Below are positions 10,686-20,536 of a stretch of 64,000 bases of DNA, one piece after another. The position numbers were made by a program, and so were the translations under genes. The notes beneath the pieces are model-generated. The model made no database searches. It was not told the DNA's origin and was given only the letters and a program-made list of their open reading frames with translations. The number at the start of each line of letters is the position of its first letter. Position 1 is the stretch's first letter. Source of the stretch: Pseudomonas farris (GTDB lineage: Bacteria > Pseudomonadota > Gammaproteobacteria > Pseudomonadales > Pseudomonadaceae); contig NZ_JAHSTV010000005.1 in assembly GCF_019145235.1 (NCBI RefSeq), forward strand, positions 372,001-436,000, written 5' to 3'.

Positions 10686-11425
10686 TGTTGGCCTTCCTCG
10701 ATCAGGGTCCCTTCAGCGCCGCCATGTACGATGTTCAGTAGGGCGCCGGGCTTGTTCATGTTAAATACGCGCAACGGCATCTTGTGGTCGCGGCACAAGC
10801 AAATAGCCGTCAAATCCATTACACCCAGCTTGCGATCCAGTACTTCATCATAAGTCAGATGATCGAACTTCTCGGCATGCGGGTCTTTGAATGGATCAGC
10901 CGTGTAAACGCCATCGACCTTGGTTGCCTTGAGCACGACGTCAGCGTCGATTTCGATTGCACGCAAGCAGGCTGCCGAATCCGTGGTGAAGAACGGATTA
11001 CCAGTACCGGCCGCAAAAATCACGACTTCCTTGGCGTTCAGGTGGCGCATGGCTTTGCGGCGATCGTAGTGATCGGTCACACCAACCATGGAAATGGCCG
11101 ACATCACGATGGCCGAGATATTGGCACGTTCCAGCGCATCGCGCATCGCCAAGGCGTTCATCACAGTGGCCAGCATGCCCATGTGGTCGCCAGTAACCCG
11201 ATCCATGCCCGCCGCGCTGAGCGCCGCGCCGCGGAACAGGTTGCCACCACCAATCACCAGACCGACCTGAACACCGATGCCGACCAGCTGGCCAACTTCC
11301 AGCGCCATGCGATCCAGAACTTTGGGGTCGATCCCGAACTCTTCCGAGCCCATCAGGGCCTCGCCGCTAAGCTTGAGTAGAATGCGTTTATAGCGAGCCT
11401 GATAACCACTGCCCTGCTGAGCCAT
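10682..11425 (-). CDS. pyrH: UMP kinase
   Basis: PyrH phosphorylates UMP to UDP and belongs to the amino-acid-kinase fold family. The 247 residues show the opening [14 protein letters not shown], the glycine-rich [12 protein letters not shown] loop, the UMP-contacting [15 protein letters not shown] and the [17 protein letters not shown] segment. An AGGAGA ribosome site precedes the ATG. An AT-rich stretch just upstream (11445-11465) could hold its own promoter, because a terminator separates it from tsf. Confidence 0.98.
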   Translation of the reverse strand: MAQQGSGYQARYKRILLKLSGEALMGSEEFGIDPKVLDRMALEVGQLVGIGVQVGLVIGGGNLFRGAALSAAGMDRVTGDHMGMLATVMNALAMRDALERANISAIVMSAISMVGVTDHYDRRKAMRHLNAKEVVIFAAGTGNPFFTTDSAACLRAIEIDADVVLKATKVDGVYTADPFKDPHAEKFDHLTYDEVLDRKLGVMDLTAICLCRDHKMPLRVFNMNKPGALLNIVHGGAEGTLIEEGQQ

Positions 11426-11575
11426 TGCGAATCTCTCCTGCGGCGTATTTTAAAAATTCTTTGCGAGCTGTTTACAGCTGGCGTTCACTCTAGCTTGGCA
11501 CTGCTTCAGCGCCATCGGAACATGGCTTTGTAAGCCAGTTCCAAAAGGAAACCAATTAAAATTGGCAACCCCATC

Positions 11576-11611
11576 TGAAAAGAGGCTGCGCGCGTGAGCG
11601 GGCAGCCTCTT
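11576..11611 (-). terminator. Intrinsic terminator after tsf
   Basis: On the minus strand a 10-bp perfect stem AAGAGGCTGC/GCAGCCTCTT with a 12-base GC-rich loop is followed by TTTTCAG. It lies 25 bases after the tsf stop and before pyrH, so it probably ends the rpsB-tsf transcript. Confidence 0.75.
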
Positions 11612-11635
11612 CAGGGCGACAGTTAAAAAACCGTC

Positions 11636-12499
11636 TTATTGCTTGGCGGCAGCCAGCTGGGCAGCAACTTCTTCAGCGAAGTTGTCGACCGGCTTCTCGA
11701 TGCCTTCGCCTACTTTGAAGTAGGTGAAAGAAACGATTTCTGCACCGGCTTTCTTGGCCAGTTCGCCAACCTTGATTTCAGGGTTCTTGACGAACGCCTG
11801 CTCAACCAGGCTCGCTTCAGCCAGGAACTTGCTGATACGACCTTTGACCATGTTTTCAACGATGTTTTCTGGCTTGCCAGCGATCTTGTCAGCGTTGAGG
11901 GTCAGGAACACGCCTTTCTCGCGCTCGACCGCTTCAGCGGAAACTTCCGATGGCAGCAGGAATTCAGGGTTGGTGGCCGCTACGTGCATAGCGATGTCCT
12001 TGGCCAGCTCAACGTTGCCGCCTTTAAGAACAACCGCGACACCGATCTTGTTGCCGTGCAGGTAACCACCAACAACATCACCTTCAACGCGAGCCAGGCG
12101 ACGGATGTTGACGTTTTCGCCAACCTTGCCCACCAGAACCAGACGATCGGCTTCTTGGGATTCGATCAGCGGAGCGACGTCAGTCAGCTTCTCAGCGAAC
12201 GCTTTTTCTACGCTGGAAGCAACAAATGCCTTGAAGTCGTCTTGCAGGGCCAGGAAGTCGGTCTGCGAGTTCACTTCCAGCAGAACGGCGGATTTACCGT
12301 CTTCTTTAAGAGCGATCGCGCCTTCAGCGGCAACGTTGCCAGCTTTTTTGGCAGCCTTGATGGCGCCCGAAGCACGCATGTCATCAATGGCTTTTTCGAT
12401 GTCGCCGCCAGCCTTGGTCAAGGCCTTTTTGCAGTCCATCATGCCTTCGCCGGTACGCTCGCGCAGTTCTTTGACCAACGCTGCAGTAATCTCTGCCAT
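11636..12499 (-). CDS. tsf: Elongation factor Ts
   Basis: EF-Ts is the nucleotide exchange factor of EF-Tu. The start MAEITAALVKELRERTGEG, with AGAGGA upstream, gives 287 residues. The N-terminal UBA-like domain contains the conserved MMDCKKAL and GDIEKAIDDMR, and the core contains the EF-Tu contact TDFLA (VNSQTDFLALQ). It follows rpsB by 192 bases with a terminator-like hairpin in between, and the two form the classical rpsB-tsf operon. Confidence 0.98.
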   Translation of the reverse strand: MAEITAALVKELRERTGEGMMDCKKALTKAGGDIEKAIDDMRASGAIKAAKKAGNVAAEGAIALKEDGKSAVLLEVNSQTDFLALQDDFKAFVASSVEKAFAEKLTDVAPLIESQEADRLVLVGKVGENVNIRRLARVEGDVVGGYLHGNKIGVAVVLKGGNVELAKDIAMHVAATNPEFLLPSEVSAEAVEREKGVFLTLNADKIAGKPENIVENMVKGRISKFLAEASLVEQAFVKNPEIKVGELAKKAGAEIVSFTYFKVGEGIEKPVDNFAEEVAAQLAAAKQ

Positions 12500-12636
12500 T
12501 TTAAAATTCCTCTTGGATAGGTTTTCAACCATTCCACCCGATCGAACGGGCGTTCAATTCTTCCCGAACCACCCTTGTTAGCCGCTGCACGTTACAAATG
12601 CTGTAGCTGCGCTGCTCACAAATGGTTTTCGAGGTG

Positions 12637-12665
12637 GCAAAAAGGGGGCCAAGCCCCCTTTTTGC
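12637..12665. terminator. Symmetric terminator-like hairpin between rpsB and tsf
   Basis: A perfect 13-bp inverted repeat GCAAAAAGGGGGC/GCCCCCTTTTTGC with a 3-base loop ends in a T-run on either strand. It lies 27 bases after the rpsB stop. Its position inside the rpsB-tsf operon suggests partial termination that lowers tsf relative to rpsB. Confidence 0.75.
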
Positions 12666-12691
12666 TTACTGAGTCAACGCCAGGGCGTCAA

Positions 12692-13429
12692 TTACTCAGC
12701 TGCAGCTGCCGGAGCTTCTTCAACGAACTGCTCGGTGCCGCCAGCAACGTGGTTGCGACCGCGGATTACAGCGTCAGCCATCGAACCCATGTACAGCTGG
12801 ATAGCGCGGATTGCGTCATCGTTGCCTGGGATGATGTAGTCAACGCCTTCCGGGCTGCTGTTGGTATCGACTACGCCGATAACCGGGATGCCCAGCTTGT
12901 TGGCTTCGGTGATCGCGATGCGCTCGTGATCAACGTCGATAACGAACAGAGCGTCTGGCAGACCGCCCATGTCCTTGATACCACCCAGGGAACGATCCAG
13001 CTTCTCAAGATCGCGAGTGCGCATCAGCGCTTCTTTCTTGGTCAGCTTGGCGAAAGTACCGTCTTCGGCTTGCACTTCAAGGTCACGCAGACGCTTGATG
13101 GAAGCACGGATGGTTTTGAAGTTGGTCAGCATGCCGCCCAACCAGCGGTGATCGACGTACGGCGAACCGCAACGTGCTGCTTCTTCAGCAACGATCTTGC
13201 CAGCGGAACGCTTGGTGCCGACGAACAGAATCTTGTTTTTGCCCTGGGCCAGACGCTCTACGAAAGTCAGAGCTTCGTTGAACATTGGCAGGGTTTTTTC
13301 AAGGTTGATAATGTGGATCTTGTTACGCGCGCCGAAAATGTATTTACCCATTTTCGGGTTCCAGTAACGGGTCTGGTGACCGAAGTGCACACCGGCCTTC
13401 AGCATATCGCGCATGTTGACTTGGGACAT
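12692..13429 (-). CDS. rpsB: 30S ribosomal protein S2
   Basis: S2 is a large protein of the small-subunit head region. The 245-residue product begins [20 protein letters not shown] and contains the conserved [16 protein letters not shown] and the [13 protein letters not shown] segment. The C-terminal tail is Ala/Glu rich. Translation is preceded by TTAAGGAAC. The leader carries the conserved element used for S2 autoregulation in gammaproteobacteria, annotated separately. Confidence 0.98.
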   Translation of the reverse strand: MSQVNMRDMLKAGVHFGHQTRYWNPKMGKYIFGARNKIHIINLEKTLPMFNEALTFVERLAQGKNKILFVGTKRSAGKIVAEEAARCGSPYVDHRWLGGMLTNFKTIRASIKRLRDLEVQAEDGTFAKLTKKEALMRTRDLEKLDRSLGGIKDMGGLPDALFVIDVDHERIAITEANKLGIPVIGVVDTNSSPEGVDYIIPGNDDAIRAIQLYMGSMADAVIRGRNHVAGGTEQFVEEAPAAAAE

Positions 13430-13574
13430 GATAGTTCCTTAATAAGTCGGGTTTGGCCTCCACGTATCCCAATGACCAACCAGCAGCATCAGCTGAAGGC
13501 ACCCAGGTCATCGTGTCGACACGTGTGTGGATTTAAGCTTTCTAGGGTATCCCCGGAAAGCGGCGCATTTTATA
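13430..13574 (-). promoter_or_regulatory. rpsB promoter and S2-responsive leader
   Basis: On the minus strand a TATAAA -10 (13574-13569) stands 17 bases after a weak TTCCGT -35, giving a leader of about 130 bases before rpsB. The leader contains GGGATACGTGGAGGC (13470-13456), which I recognise as the conserved element of the E. coli rpsB leader, where S2 represses its own synthesis. The -10 and the element are read directly; autoregulation is inferred from the E. coli case. Confidence 0.65.
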
Positions 13575-13721
13575 TCACAAGGCAGAAAAAAACGGAACCC
13601 GGATTCTGAAAACCTGGGGAAAGCTTTTGGCCCCCGCCTTGGAATCCCCCCAGAATGCGCCATCCTATAAAGAGAAGCGATGCACAGAGGCTCAGATTTG
13701 CGCTGATCGTCTGATAGAATC

Positions 13722-13730
13722 GTGTTTTTC
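13722..13730 (+). promoter_or_regulatory. Possible extended -10 promoter for map
   Basis: TGATAGAAT fits an extended -10 (TGn-TAGAAT) about 70 bases before the map start. No good -35 sits at the usual distance. The rest of the 372-base rpsB-map intergenic region shows no open frame of interest. Confidence 0.35.
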
Positions 13731-13802
13731 AGGGTCGCGACAATTATTCGCGCAATGCCCATTTCGTTTTAGAAGGCGCCATTGAGCGCAGAGAGAGCCT
13801 GT

Positions 13803-14585
13803 ATGACCGTCACCCTCAAAACCCCAGAGGACATTGCAAAAATGCGGATCGCCGGCAAATTGGCCGCCGATGTGCTGGAAATGATTGCTGATTATGTCAA
13901 ACCGGGTGTCACCACCGAAGAACTGGACCGCATCTGCCATGACTATATCGTCAATGAGCAGAAAGCCATCCCTGCCCCGCTCAACTACAAAGGCTTCCCG
14001 AAGTCGATCTGCACCTCGATCAACCACGTGGTCTGCCACGGCATCCCGAACGAGAAACCGTTGAAGGATGGCGATACGCTGAACATCGACGTCACCGTGA
14101 TCAAAGACGGCTACCACGGCGACACCAGCCGCATGTTCCACGTCGGTTCCGTGCCGGTCTGGGCCGAGCGTCTGTCCCAGGTGACTCAGGAATGCATGTA
14201 CAAGGCCATCGAACTGGTCAAACCCGGCTGCCGCCTGGGCGATATCGGTGAAGTGATCCAGAAGCACGCGGAAAAGAACGGCTTCTCGGTGGTTCGCGAG
14301 TTCTGCGGCCACGGCATCGGCAAGGTGTTCCACGAAGAACCGCAGATCCTGCACTACGGCCGCGCCGGCACCGGCATGGAACTGAAAGCCGGCATGACCT
14401 TCACCATCGAGCCGATGATCAACCAAGGCAAGGCCGACACCAAAGTGCTGGGCGACGGCTGGACCGCCATTACCAAGGACCGCAAGCTGTCGGCACAATG
14501 GGAACACACCCTGCTGGTGACCGAAACCGGTTATGAGATCTTCACTTTGCGCAGCGACGATACCATCCCGCGCGTTTCGGCCTGA
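13803..14585 (+). CDS. map: Methionine aminopeptidase, type I
   Basis: Map removes the initiator methionine from nascent proteins. The start at MTVTLKTPEDIAKMRIAG gives 260 residues, the family size; an in-frame TTG seven codons earlier is unlikely. The metal ligands of the pita-bread fold are present: Asp in LNIDVTVIKDGYHGDTSRMF (both Asp residues), His in FCGHGIG, Glu in TFTIEPM and Glu in QWEHTLLVTETGYE. It diverges from rpsB, an arrangement common in proteobacteria, and is followed by glnD. Confidence 0.97.
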   Translation: MTVTLKTPEDIAKMRIAGKLAADVLEMIADYVKPGVTTEELDRICHDYIVNEQKAIPAPLNYKGFPKSICTSINHVVCHGIPNEKPLKDGDTLNIDVTVIKDGYHGDTSRMFHVGSVPVWAERLSQVTQECMYKAIELVKPGCRLGDIGEVIQKHAEKNGFSVVREFCGHGIGKVFHEEPQILHYGRAGTGMELKAGMTFTIEPMINQGKADTKVLGDGWTAITKDRKLSAQWEHTLLVTETGYEIFTLRSDDTIPRVSA

Positions 14586-14630
14586 TCCCGCCCGCTCCGC
14601 TCCCAGCCTTATAGAAAGGAAAGCCAATCG

Positions 14631-17333
14631 ATGCCGCAGGTGGATCCCGAACTCTTCGACCGCGGCCAGTTCCAGGCTGAACTGGCCTTGAAGGCAAGCC
14701 CTATTGCTGCTTTCAAGAAGGCGATCCGTCAGGCCCGCGAGGTGCTCGACGAGCGGTTTCGCAGTGGCCGGGACATTCGCCGGCTGATCGAGGATCGCGC
14801 CTGGTTTATCGACAACATCCTGCAACAGGCCTGGGAACAGTTTAACTGGAGCGAAGACGCCGATATCGCCCTGGTGGCGGTCGGCGGCTACGGTCGCGGC
14901 GAGTTGCACCCCTATTCCGACATTGATCTGCTGATTTTGCTGGACAGCGCCGATCACGAAATTTTTCGGGACTCCATCGAACGCTTTCTGACGTTGCTGT
15001 GGGACATCGGCCTGGAAGTCGGCCAGAGCGTTCGCTCGGTAGACGAATGCGCCGTCGAGGCCCGTGCCGACCTGACGGTCGTCACCAATCTGATGGAAAG
15101 CCGCACCATTTGCGGCCCCGAGCGTCTGCGTCAGCGCATGCTGGATGTCACCAGCACCGCGCACATGTGGCCGAGCAAGGACTTCTTCCTGGCCAAGCGC
15201 GCCGAGCAAAAGGCCCGTCACCACAAATACAACGACACTGAATACAACCTGGAACCCAACGTCAAAGGCTCGCCCGGTGGTCTTCGGGATATTCAGACGA
15301 TTCTGTGGGTGGCCCGTCGCGAATACGGCACCCTGAACCTGCGGGCCCTGGCGGGTGAAGGTTTCCTGGTGGAGAGCGAAAACGCCCTGCTGGCCTCGTC
15401 CCAGGAGTTTCTGTGGAAGGTACGTTACGCCCTGCACATGCTCGCCGGCCGCTCCGAAGACCGCCTGCTGTTCGATCACCAGCGCTCGATTGCAGGGCTG
15501 CTGGGTTTCAAAGGCAATGACGCCAAACAAGCCATCGAAAACTTCATGCAGCAGTACTACCGGGTGGTCATGAGCATTGCCCAGCTCAGCGACCTGATCA
15601 TCCAGCACTTCGAAGAAGTGATCCTGGCCCCCGAAGACGAAGCACCGCCGCAACCGATCAACTCGCGGTTCCAGCTGCACGACGGCTACATCGAGGCGCG
15701 TAGCGACAACGTGTTCCGCCGTACGCCATTCGCCATGCTCGAGATCTTTGTGCTGATGGCCCAGCAACCGGAGATCAAAGGCGTACGCGCCGATACCATC
15801 CGCCTGCTGCGCGAGAATCGTCATTTGATCGATGACGATTTCCGCAACGATATTCGTAATACCAGCCTGTTCATCGAGCTGTTCAAGTGCAAGATCGGCA
15901 TCCACCGCAATCTGCGGCGGATGAACCGTTACGGCATCCTTGGGCGCTATCTGCCGGAGTTCGGTTTCATTGTCGGGCAGATGCAGCATGACCTGTTTCA
16001 CATCTATACGGTCGACGCGCATACCCTGAACCTGATCAAACACCTGCGTAAGTTGCAGTACACCCAGGTGTCGGAAAAATTCCCGCTGGCCAGCAAGCTC
16101 ATGGCCAAACTGCCCAAACCCGAGCTGATTTACCTGGCCGGTCTGTATCACGACATCGGCAAGGGTCGGCATGGCGATCATTCGGAAATCGGCGCCGTGG
16201 ATGCCGAAGCCTTTTGCCAGCGCCACCAATTGCCGGTGTGGGACAGCCGCCTGATCGTGTGGCTGGTGCAGAACCATCTGATGATGTCGACCACGGCCCA
16301 GCGCAAGGACCTGTCCGACCCACACGTGATTCACGATTTCGCACAGACCGTCGGCGATGAAACCCGCCTCGATTATCTGTATGTGCTGACCGTTGCGGAC
16401 ATCAACGCGACCAACCCGACGCTGTGGAACTCCTGGCGCGCGAGTCTGTTGCGCCAGCTCTACACCGAGACCAAGCGCGCCTTGCGTCGTGGCCTGGAAA
16501 ACCCGGTGGATCGCGAAGAGCAGATCCGCCAGACCCAGAGCGCTGCACTGGACATTCTGGTACGCGGCGGCAACGACCCGGACGATGTCGAGCAGTTGTG
16601 GGCGCAATTGGGCGATGACTACTTCCTGCGCCACACCGCCGGCGATGTGGCCTGGCACACTGATGCGATCCTGCAGCAGCCGGCCGATGGCGGCCCGCTG
16701 GTACTGATCAAGGAAACCACCCAGCGCGAGTTCGAGGGCGGTACGCAGATATTCATCTATGCACCGGACCAGCACGACTTCTTCGCCGTGACGGTGGCGG
16801 CGATGGACCAGCTCAATCTGAACATTCACGACGCCCGGGTCATCACCTCCAGCAGCCAGTTCACCCTCGACACCTATATCGTGCTCGACACTGATGGCGA
16901 CTCGATCGGCGACAACCCGGCACGGGTCAAGCAGATCCGCGAAGGTCTGACCGAAGCCCTGCGCAACCCGGACAACTACCCGACCATCATCCAGCGTCGG
17001 GTGCCACGCCAGCTCAAGCATTTCGCGTTTGCGCCACAGGTGACGATCCACAACGACGCTCAGCGTCCGGTGACCGTGTTGGAGCTTAGCGCCCCGGATC
17101 GCCCCGGCCTGCTGGCACGGATCGGCACGATCTTCCTCGAGTTCGACCTGTCGTTGCAGAACGCCAAGATTGCCACTCTGGGCGAGCGCGTGGAAGACGT
17201 GTTCTTCATCACCGACGCGAACAATCAGCCGCTGTCCGACCCGTTGCTGTGCAGCCGTTTGCAGGATGCAATCGTCAAGCAGCTGAGCGTCAGCCAGGAA
17301 CCCGATATCAAACTGTCGCGACTCAGTATCTGA
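14631..17333 (+). CDS. glnD: Bifunctional [protein-PII] uridylyltransferase/UMP-removing enzyme
   Basis: GlnD senses glutamine and adds UMP to PII (GlnB/GlnK) or removes it, setting the nitrogen response. The 900-residue protein has the nucleotidyltransferase motif GGYGRG...SDIDL at residues 85-100 with the two metal Asp residues, an HD phosphohydrolase motif with His507-Asp508 ([15 protein letters not shown]), and two C-terminal ACT domains (about 705-785 and 815-895), the second starting near [18 protein letters not shown] good AAGGAAA ribosome site precedes the ATG. No domain is missing. Confidence 0.97.
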   Translation: MPQVDPELFDRGQFQAELALKASPIAAFKKAIRQAREVLDERFRSGRDIRRLIEDRAWFIDNILQQAWEQFNWSEDADIALVAVGGYGRGELHPYSDIDLLILLDSADHEIFRDSIERFLTLLWDIGLEVGQSVRSVDECAVEARADLTVVTNLMESRTICGPERLRQRMLDVTSTAHMWPSKDFFLAKRAEQKARHHKYNDTEYNLEPNVKGSPGGLRDIQTILWVARREYGTLNLRALAGEGFLVESENALLASSQEFLWKVRYALHMLAGRSEDRLLFDHQRSIAGLLGFKGNDAKQAIENFMQQYYRVVMSIAQLSDLIIQHFEEVILAPEDEAPPQPINSRFQLHDGYIEARSDNVFRRTPFAMLEIFVLMAQQPEIKGVRADTIRLLRENRHLIDDDFRNDIRNTSLFIELFKCKIGIHRNLRRMNRYGILGRYLPEFGFIVGQMQHDLFHIYTVDAHTLNLIKHLRKLQYTQVSEKFPLASKLMAKLPKPELIYLAGLYHDIGKGRHGDHSEIGAVDAEAFCQRHQLPVWDSRLIVWLVQNHLMMSTTAQRKDLSDPHVIHDFAQTVGDETRLDYLYVLTVADINATNPTLWNSWRASLLRQLYTETKRALRRGLENPVDREEQIRQTQSAALDILVRGGNDPDDVEQLWAQLGDDYFLRHTAGDVAWHTDAILQQPADGGPLVLIKETTQREFEGGTQIFIYAPDQHDFFAVTVAAMDQLNLNIHDARVITSSSQFTLDTYIVLDTDGDSIGDNPARVKQIREGLTEALRNPDNYPTIIQRRVPRQLKHFAFAPQVTIHNDAQRPVTVLELSAPDRPGLLARIGTIFLEFDLSLQNAKIATLGERVEDVFFITDANNQPLSDPLLCSRLQDAIVKQLSVSQEPDIKLSRLSI

Positions 17334-17349
17334 ATTAATAACTTTCCCT

Positions 17350-17485
17350 GTGGGAGCGCCTGTGGCGAGGGGGCTTGCCCCGTTTGAGTGCGTAGCACTC
17401 ACAAGATCTTTGGTACATCAGAGAATTTGGGGCTGCTTTGCAGCCCAACGGGGGCAAGCCCCCTCGCCACAAGCTCGCCCCCACA
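17350..17485. repeat. REP pair between glnD and dapC
   Basis: A REP arm (TGTGGGAGCG, then TGTGGCGAGGGGGCTTGCCCC, 17350-17382) faces its inverted copy (about 17450-17485). The spacer contains a shorter hairpin TTGGGGCTGC/GCAGCCCAA (17426-17447). The pair is the CTCGCC-type variant, unlike the CTCGCGA type elsewhere in the window. It may also act as the glnD transcript end. Confidence 0.85.
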
Positions 17486-17500
17486 TTGAACGAGGCCTCC

Positions 17501-18700
17501 ATGAACAACGCTCTGAACCAGTTGCAGCCCTACCCGTTCGAAAAGCTCCGCGCCCTGCTCGGCAGCGTTACGCCAAACCCGGACAAACGCGCCATCGCGC
17601 TGTCCATCGGCGAGCCGAAACACCGTTCGCCGAGCTTCGTCGCCGAAGCACTGGCGAGTAATCTGGATCAGATGGCCGTATACCCGACCACCCTCGGCAT
17701 CCCGGCCCTGCGTGAAGCCATTGCCGCCTGGTGCGAACGTCGCTTCAGCGTCCCGAACGGCTGGCTCGACCCTGCGCGCAACGTGTTGCCAGTTAACGGC
17801 ACCCGTGAAGCGCTGTTCGCCTTCACCCAGACCGTGGTCAATCGTGGCGACGAGGCCTTGGTGGTCAGCCCGAACCCTTTCTATCAGATCTACGAAGGTG
17901 CCGCGTTCCTCGCCGGTGCCAAGCCGCATTACCTGCCATGCCTGGATGAAAACGGCTTCAACCCGGATTTCGACGCCGTTTCGCCAGACATCTGGAAACG
18001 CTGCCAGATCCTGTTCCTGTGCTCGCCGGGTAACCCGACCGGTGCCCTGATTCCTGTCGACACCCTGAAGAAGCTGATCGCCCTGGCCGACGAATACGAC
18101 TTCGTGATCGCCGCCGACGAGTGCTACAGCGAGCTGTATTTCGACGAACAAACCCCACCGCCAGGCCTGCTCAGTGCGTGCGTGGAACTGGGCCGCAAGG
18201 ACTTCAAGCGTTGCGTGGTGTTCCACAGCCTGTCCAAGCGCTCCAACCTGCCGGGCCTGCGTTCAGGTTTTGTCGCCGGCGATGCAGATATTCTCAAAGG
18301 CTTCCTGCTCTATCGCACCTACCACGGCTGCGCGATGCCGGTTCAGACCCAACTGGCCAGCGTTGCCGCATGGAATGATGAAGTGCATGTGCGCGCCAAC
18401 CGCGCGCTGTATCGCGAGAAATACGATGCGGTGCTGGAGATTCTCAGCCCGGTGATGGATGTGCAGCGTCCGGACGGTGGTTTCTACCTGTGGCCTAGTG
18501 TGGATGGCGATGATGCGGCGTTCTGCCGGGATCTGTTCGAGCAAGAACACGTGACTGTCGTGCCGGGCTCCTATCTGTCCCGCGACGTGGATGGCGTCAA
18601 TCCGGGTGCCGGGCGTGTGCGTTTGGCGCTGGTGGCACCGCTGGCTGAATGCGTAGAAGCGGCCGAACGCATTCGCAATTTCATACAGCGCCGCAAATAA
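17501..18700 (+). CDS. dapC: Succinyldiaminopimelate transaminase
   Basis: DapC transfers an amino group from glutamate to N-succinyl-2-amino-6-oxopimelate in the succinylase route to meso-DAP and lysine. The start at MNNALNQLQPYPFEKLRALL gives 399 residues; upstream in-frame codons are part of the REP pair. It is a class I/II PLP aminotransferase: the cofactor Lys lies in FHSLSKRSNLPGLRSGF, the substrate segment is NPGNPTGALIP-like (CSPGNPTGALIP), and the C-terminal Arg is in GRVRLALVAPL. Position between glnD and dapD supports DapC over other aminotransferases. Confidence 0.9.
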   Translation: MNNALNQLQPYPFEKLRALLGSVTPNPDKRAIALSIGEPKHRSPSFVAEALASNLDQMAVYPTTLGIPALREAIAAWCERRFSVPNGWLDPARNVLPVNGTREALFAFTQTVVNRGDEALVVSPNPFYQIYEGAAFLAGAKPHYLPCLDENGFNPDFDAVSPDIWKRCQILFLCSPGNPTGALIPVDTLKKLIALADEYDFVIAADECYSELYFDEQTPPPGLLSACVELGRKDFKRCVVFHSLSKRSNLPGLRSGFVAGDADILKGFLLYRTYHGCAMPVQTQLASVAAWNDEVHVRANRALYREKYDAVLEILSPVMDVQRPDGGFYLWPSVDGDDAAFCRDLFEQEHVTVVPGSYLSRDVDGVNPGAGRVRLALVAPLAECVEAAERIRNFIQRRK

Positions 18701-18724
18701 CAGCCTCGCCCCTACATAAATTCC

Positions 18725-18746
18725 AGGCGCTGCGCCCGCAGCGCCT
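18725..18746 (+). terminator. Hairpin after dapC
   Basis: A perfect 9-bp stem AGGCGCTGC/GCAGCGCCT with a GCCC loop lies 25 bases after the dapC stop. It is followed by TTCAAA rather than a long T-run, so termination is only probable. The remaining intergenic bases up to 18959 contain a CATAAT box at 18912-18917 that could be the -10 for the next gene. Confidence 0.5.
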
Positions 18747-18959
18747 TCAAACGCACACGCCGCCCCAGCAATCGTTGCCCCCCATTTGAAGTGCCATATT
18801 TGCCGTTTAGACTGAAGTCTGACCGCTGCCCCGATGTCGCACGAAACATCTGATGGCGCCAAGTCAAAAGACAAACCCGACCACAGCCGACGCGAAACCG
18901 TCCGGTCATGGCATAATCCGTCACCTTTTATTTTCAGCACCTGCAAAGGGGGCAATTCC

Positions 18960-19322
18960 TTGACCGTTTCAAGCAAAACGTTGCACCTTTTCGGCATCAA
19001 AGCCTGCGACACCATGAAAAAGGCGCGCACCTGGCTCGATGAACACGCTGTCAGCTATGACTTCCATGATTACAAAACGGTCGGCATCGACCGTGAACAC
19101 CTGAACCAATGGTGCGACGAGCACGGCTGGCAAGTGGTGTTGAACCGTGCAGGCACGACCTTTCGCAAGCTCGACGACGAACGTAAAGCCGATCTCGACC
19201 AGCCGAAAGCCATCGAACTGATGCTCGCGCAACCCTCGATGATCAAGCGCCCGGTGCTCGATCTCGGTGACCGAACCCTGATTGGCTTCAAGCCAGATAT
19301 CTACGCGGCCGCACTCAAGTAA
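18960..19322 (+). CDS. ArsC/Spx-family protein (YffB-like)
   Basis: This 120-residue protein belongs to the thioredoxin-fold ArsC/Spx/YffB family. It starts with an apparent TTG codon (LTVSSKTLHLFGIKACDTMKKA), chosen because the strong AAAGGGGG ribosome site is 8 bases upstream and similarity to the family begins there; the ATG 42 codons earlier adds sequence unlike the family. The active-site Cys is in GIKACDTMKKA, and the family motif RPVLDLGD is near the end. No true arsenate reductase activity is implied, since YffB-type proteins lack a proven role. It sits 33 bases before dapD, the usual neighbourhood of this family. Confidence 0.85.
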   Translation: MTVSSKTLHLFGIKACDTMKKARTWLDEHAVSYDFHDYKTVGIDREHLNQWCDEHGWQVVLNRAGTTFRKLDDERKADLDQPKAIELMLAQPSMIKRPVLDLGDRTLIGFKPDIYAAALK

Positions 19323-19355
19323 GGCAGCCCGTTCCATTTTGTTAGAGGTATCAAC

Positions 19356-20390
19356 ATGTCCACTACCCTGTTCAGCCTGGCCTTTGGTGTCGGCACTCAA
19401 AACCGTCAAGGCGCATGGCTGGAGGTGTTTTACGCGCAGCCACTGCTCAATCCATCGGCCGAACTGGTCGCTGCCATTGCGCCGGTTCTGGGCTACACCG
19501 ACGGCAATCAGGCCATCGCCTTCAGCACCGCTCAGGCGTCCCAACTGGCTGAAGCGCTGAAAGGCGTCGACGCTGCCCAGGCTGCGCTGCTGACCCGTCT
19601 GGCTGAGAGCCACAAGCCATTGGTCGCCACTATTTTGGCCGAAGACGCTCAGCTGACTTCCACGCCTGAGGCTTACCTCAAGCTGCATTTGCTGTCTCAT
19701 CGCCTGGTCAAACCGCATGGCCTGAACCTGGCCGGCGTGTTCCCGCTGCTGCCAAACGTAGCCTGGACCAGCCAGGGCGCGATCGACCTGGCCGAACTGG
19801 CCGAGCATCAGCTGGAAGCCCGCCTGCGCGGCGAGCTGCTGGAAGTGTTCTCGGTGGACAAGTTCCCGAAAATGACCGACTACGTGGTACCGGCCGGCGT
19901 GCGTATCGCTGACGCGGCGCGTATTCGTCTGGGCGCTTACGTGGGCGAAGGCACCACCGTGATGCACGAAGGTTTCGTCAACTTCAACGCCGGCACCGAA
20001 GGCCCGGGCATGATCGAAGGTCGTGTCTCGGCGGGCGTGTTCGTTGGCAAGGGTTCGGACCTGGGCGGCGGTTGCTCGACCATGGGCACCCTGTCGGGTG
20101 GCGGCAACATCGTGATCAAGGTCGGCGAAGGCTGCCTGATCGGCGCCAACGCCGGTATCGGTATCCCGCTGGGCGATCGCAACACTGTTGAGTCGGGCCT
20201 GTACGTGACCGCCGGCACCAAGGTTGCGCTGCTGGACGAGCACAACAAACTGGTCAAAGTCGTTAAAGCCCGTGAACTGGCCGGTCAGCCTGACCTGCTG
20301 TTCCGCCGCAATTCGGAGACCGGTGCCGTGGAGTGCAAAACCCACAAATCGGCCATCGAACTGAACGAAGCGCTGCACGCTCACAACTAA
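19356..20390 (+). CDS. dapD: 2,3,4,5-tetrahydropyridine-2,6-dicarboxylate N-succinyltransferase (long type)
   Basis: DapD succinylates tetrahydrodipicolinate, the step before DapC. At 344 residues it is the long Pseudomonas/actinobacterial type rather than the 274-residue E. coli type. A unique N-terminal domain (1-180) precedes a left-handed beta-helix part with the conserved VMHEGFVNFNAGTEGPGMIE and DLGGGCSTMGTLSGGGN segments. An AGAGGT ribosome site precedes the ATG. It probably shares a transcript with the upstream ArsC-like gene. Confidence 0.95.
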   Translation: MSTTLFSLAFGVGTQNRQGAWLEVFYAQPLLNPSAELVAAIAPVLGYTDGNQAIAFSTAQASQLAEALKGVDAAQAALLTRLAESHKPLVATILAEDAQLTSTPEAYLKLHLLSHRLVKPHGLNLAGVFPLLPNVAWTSQGAIDLAELAEHQLEARLRGELLEVFSVDKFPKMTDYVVPAGVRIADAARIRLGAYVGEGTTVMHEGFVNFNAGTEGPGMIEGRVSAGVFVGKGSDLGGGCSTMGTLSGGGNIVIKVGEGCLIGANAGIGIPLGDRNTVESGLYVTAGTKVALLDEHNKLVKVVKARELAGQPDLLFRRNSETGAVECKTHKSAIELNEALHAHN

Positions 20391-20417
20391 GCAGAGCGTC
20401 AAACGATCACCTGATCT

Positions 20418-20491
20418 TGTAGGAGCGAGGCTTGCCCGCGAAGCTTTTGGCGACCTCAAGGGCCCCTTCGCGAGCAAGCTCTGCTCCTACA
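20418..20491. repeat. REP pair between dapD and csdA
   Basis: TGTAGGAGCGAGGCTTGCCCGCGA (20418 onward) is matched by an inverted, imperfect copy ending in TCTGCTCCTACA. The inner spacer (AGCTTTTGGCG...) resembles that of the pair at 25979-26050. Confidence 0.85.
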
Positions 20492-20536
20492 CAGGTCAGG
20501 CGTTCCACCCGCCCATGTTCACCAGGGCCCAATAGC

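Noticed and set aside
13692..17402. A 1236-codon open frame on the minus strand, opposite glnD and map
   Set aside because: glnD and map on the plus strand are unmistakable. The antisense frame has no recognisable domain and is rich in residues expected from reading high-GC codons backwards (Val, Gln, His, Asp, Ala).
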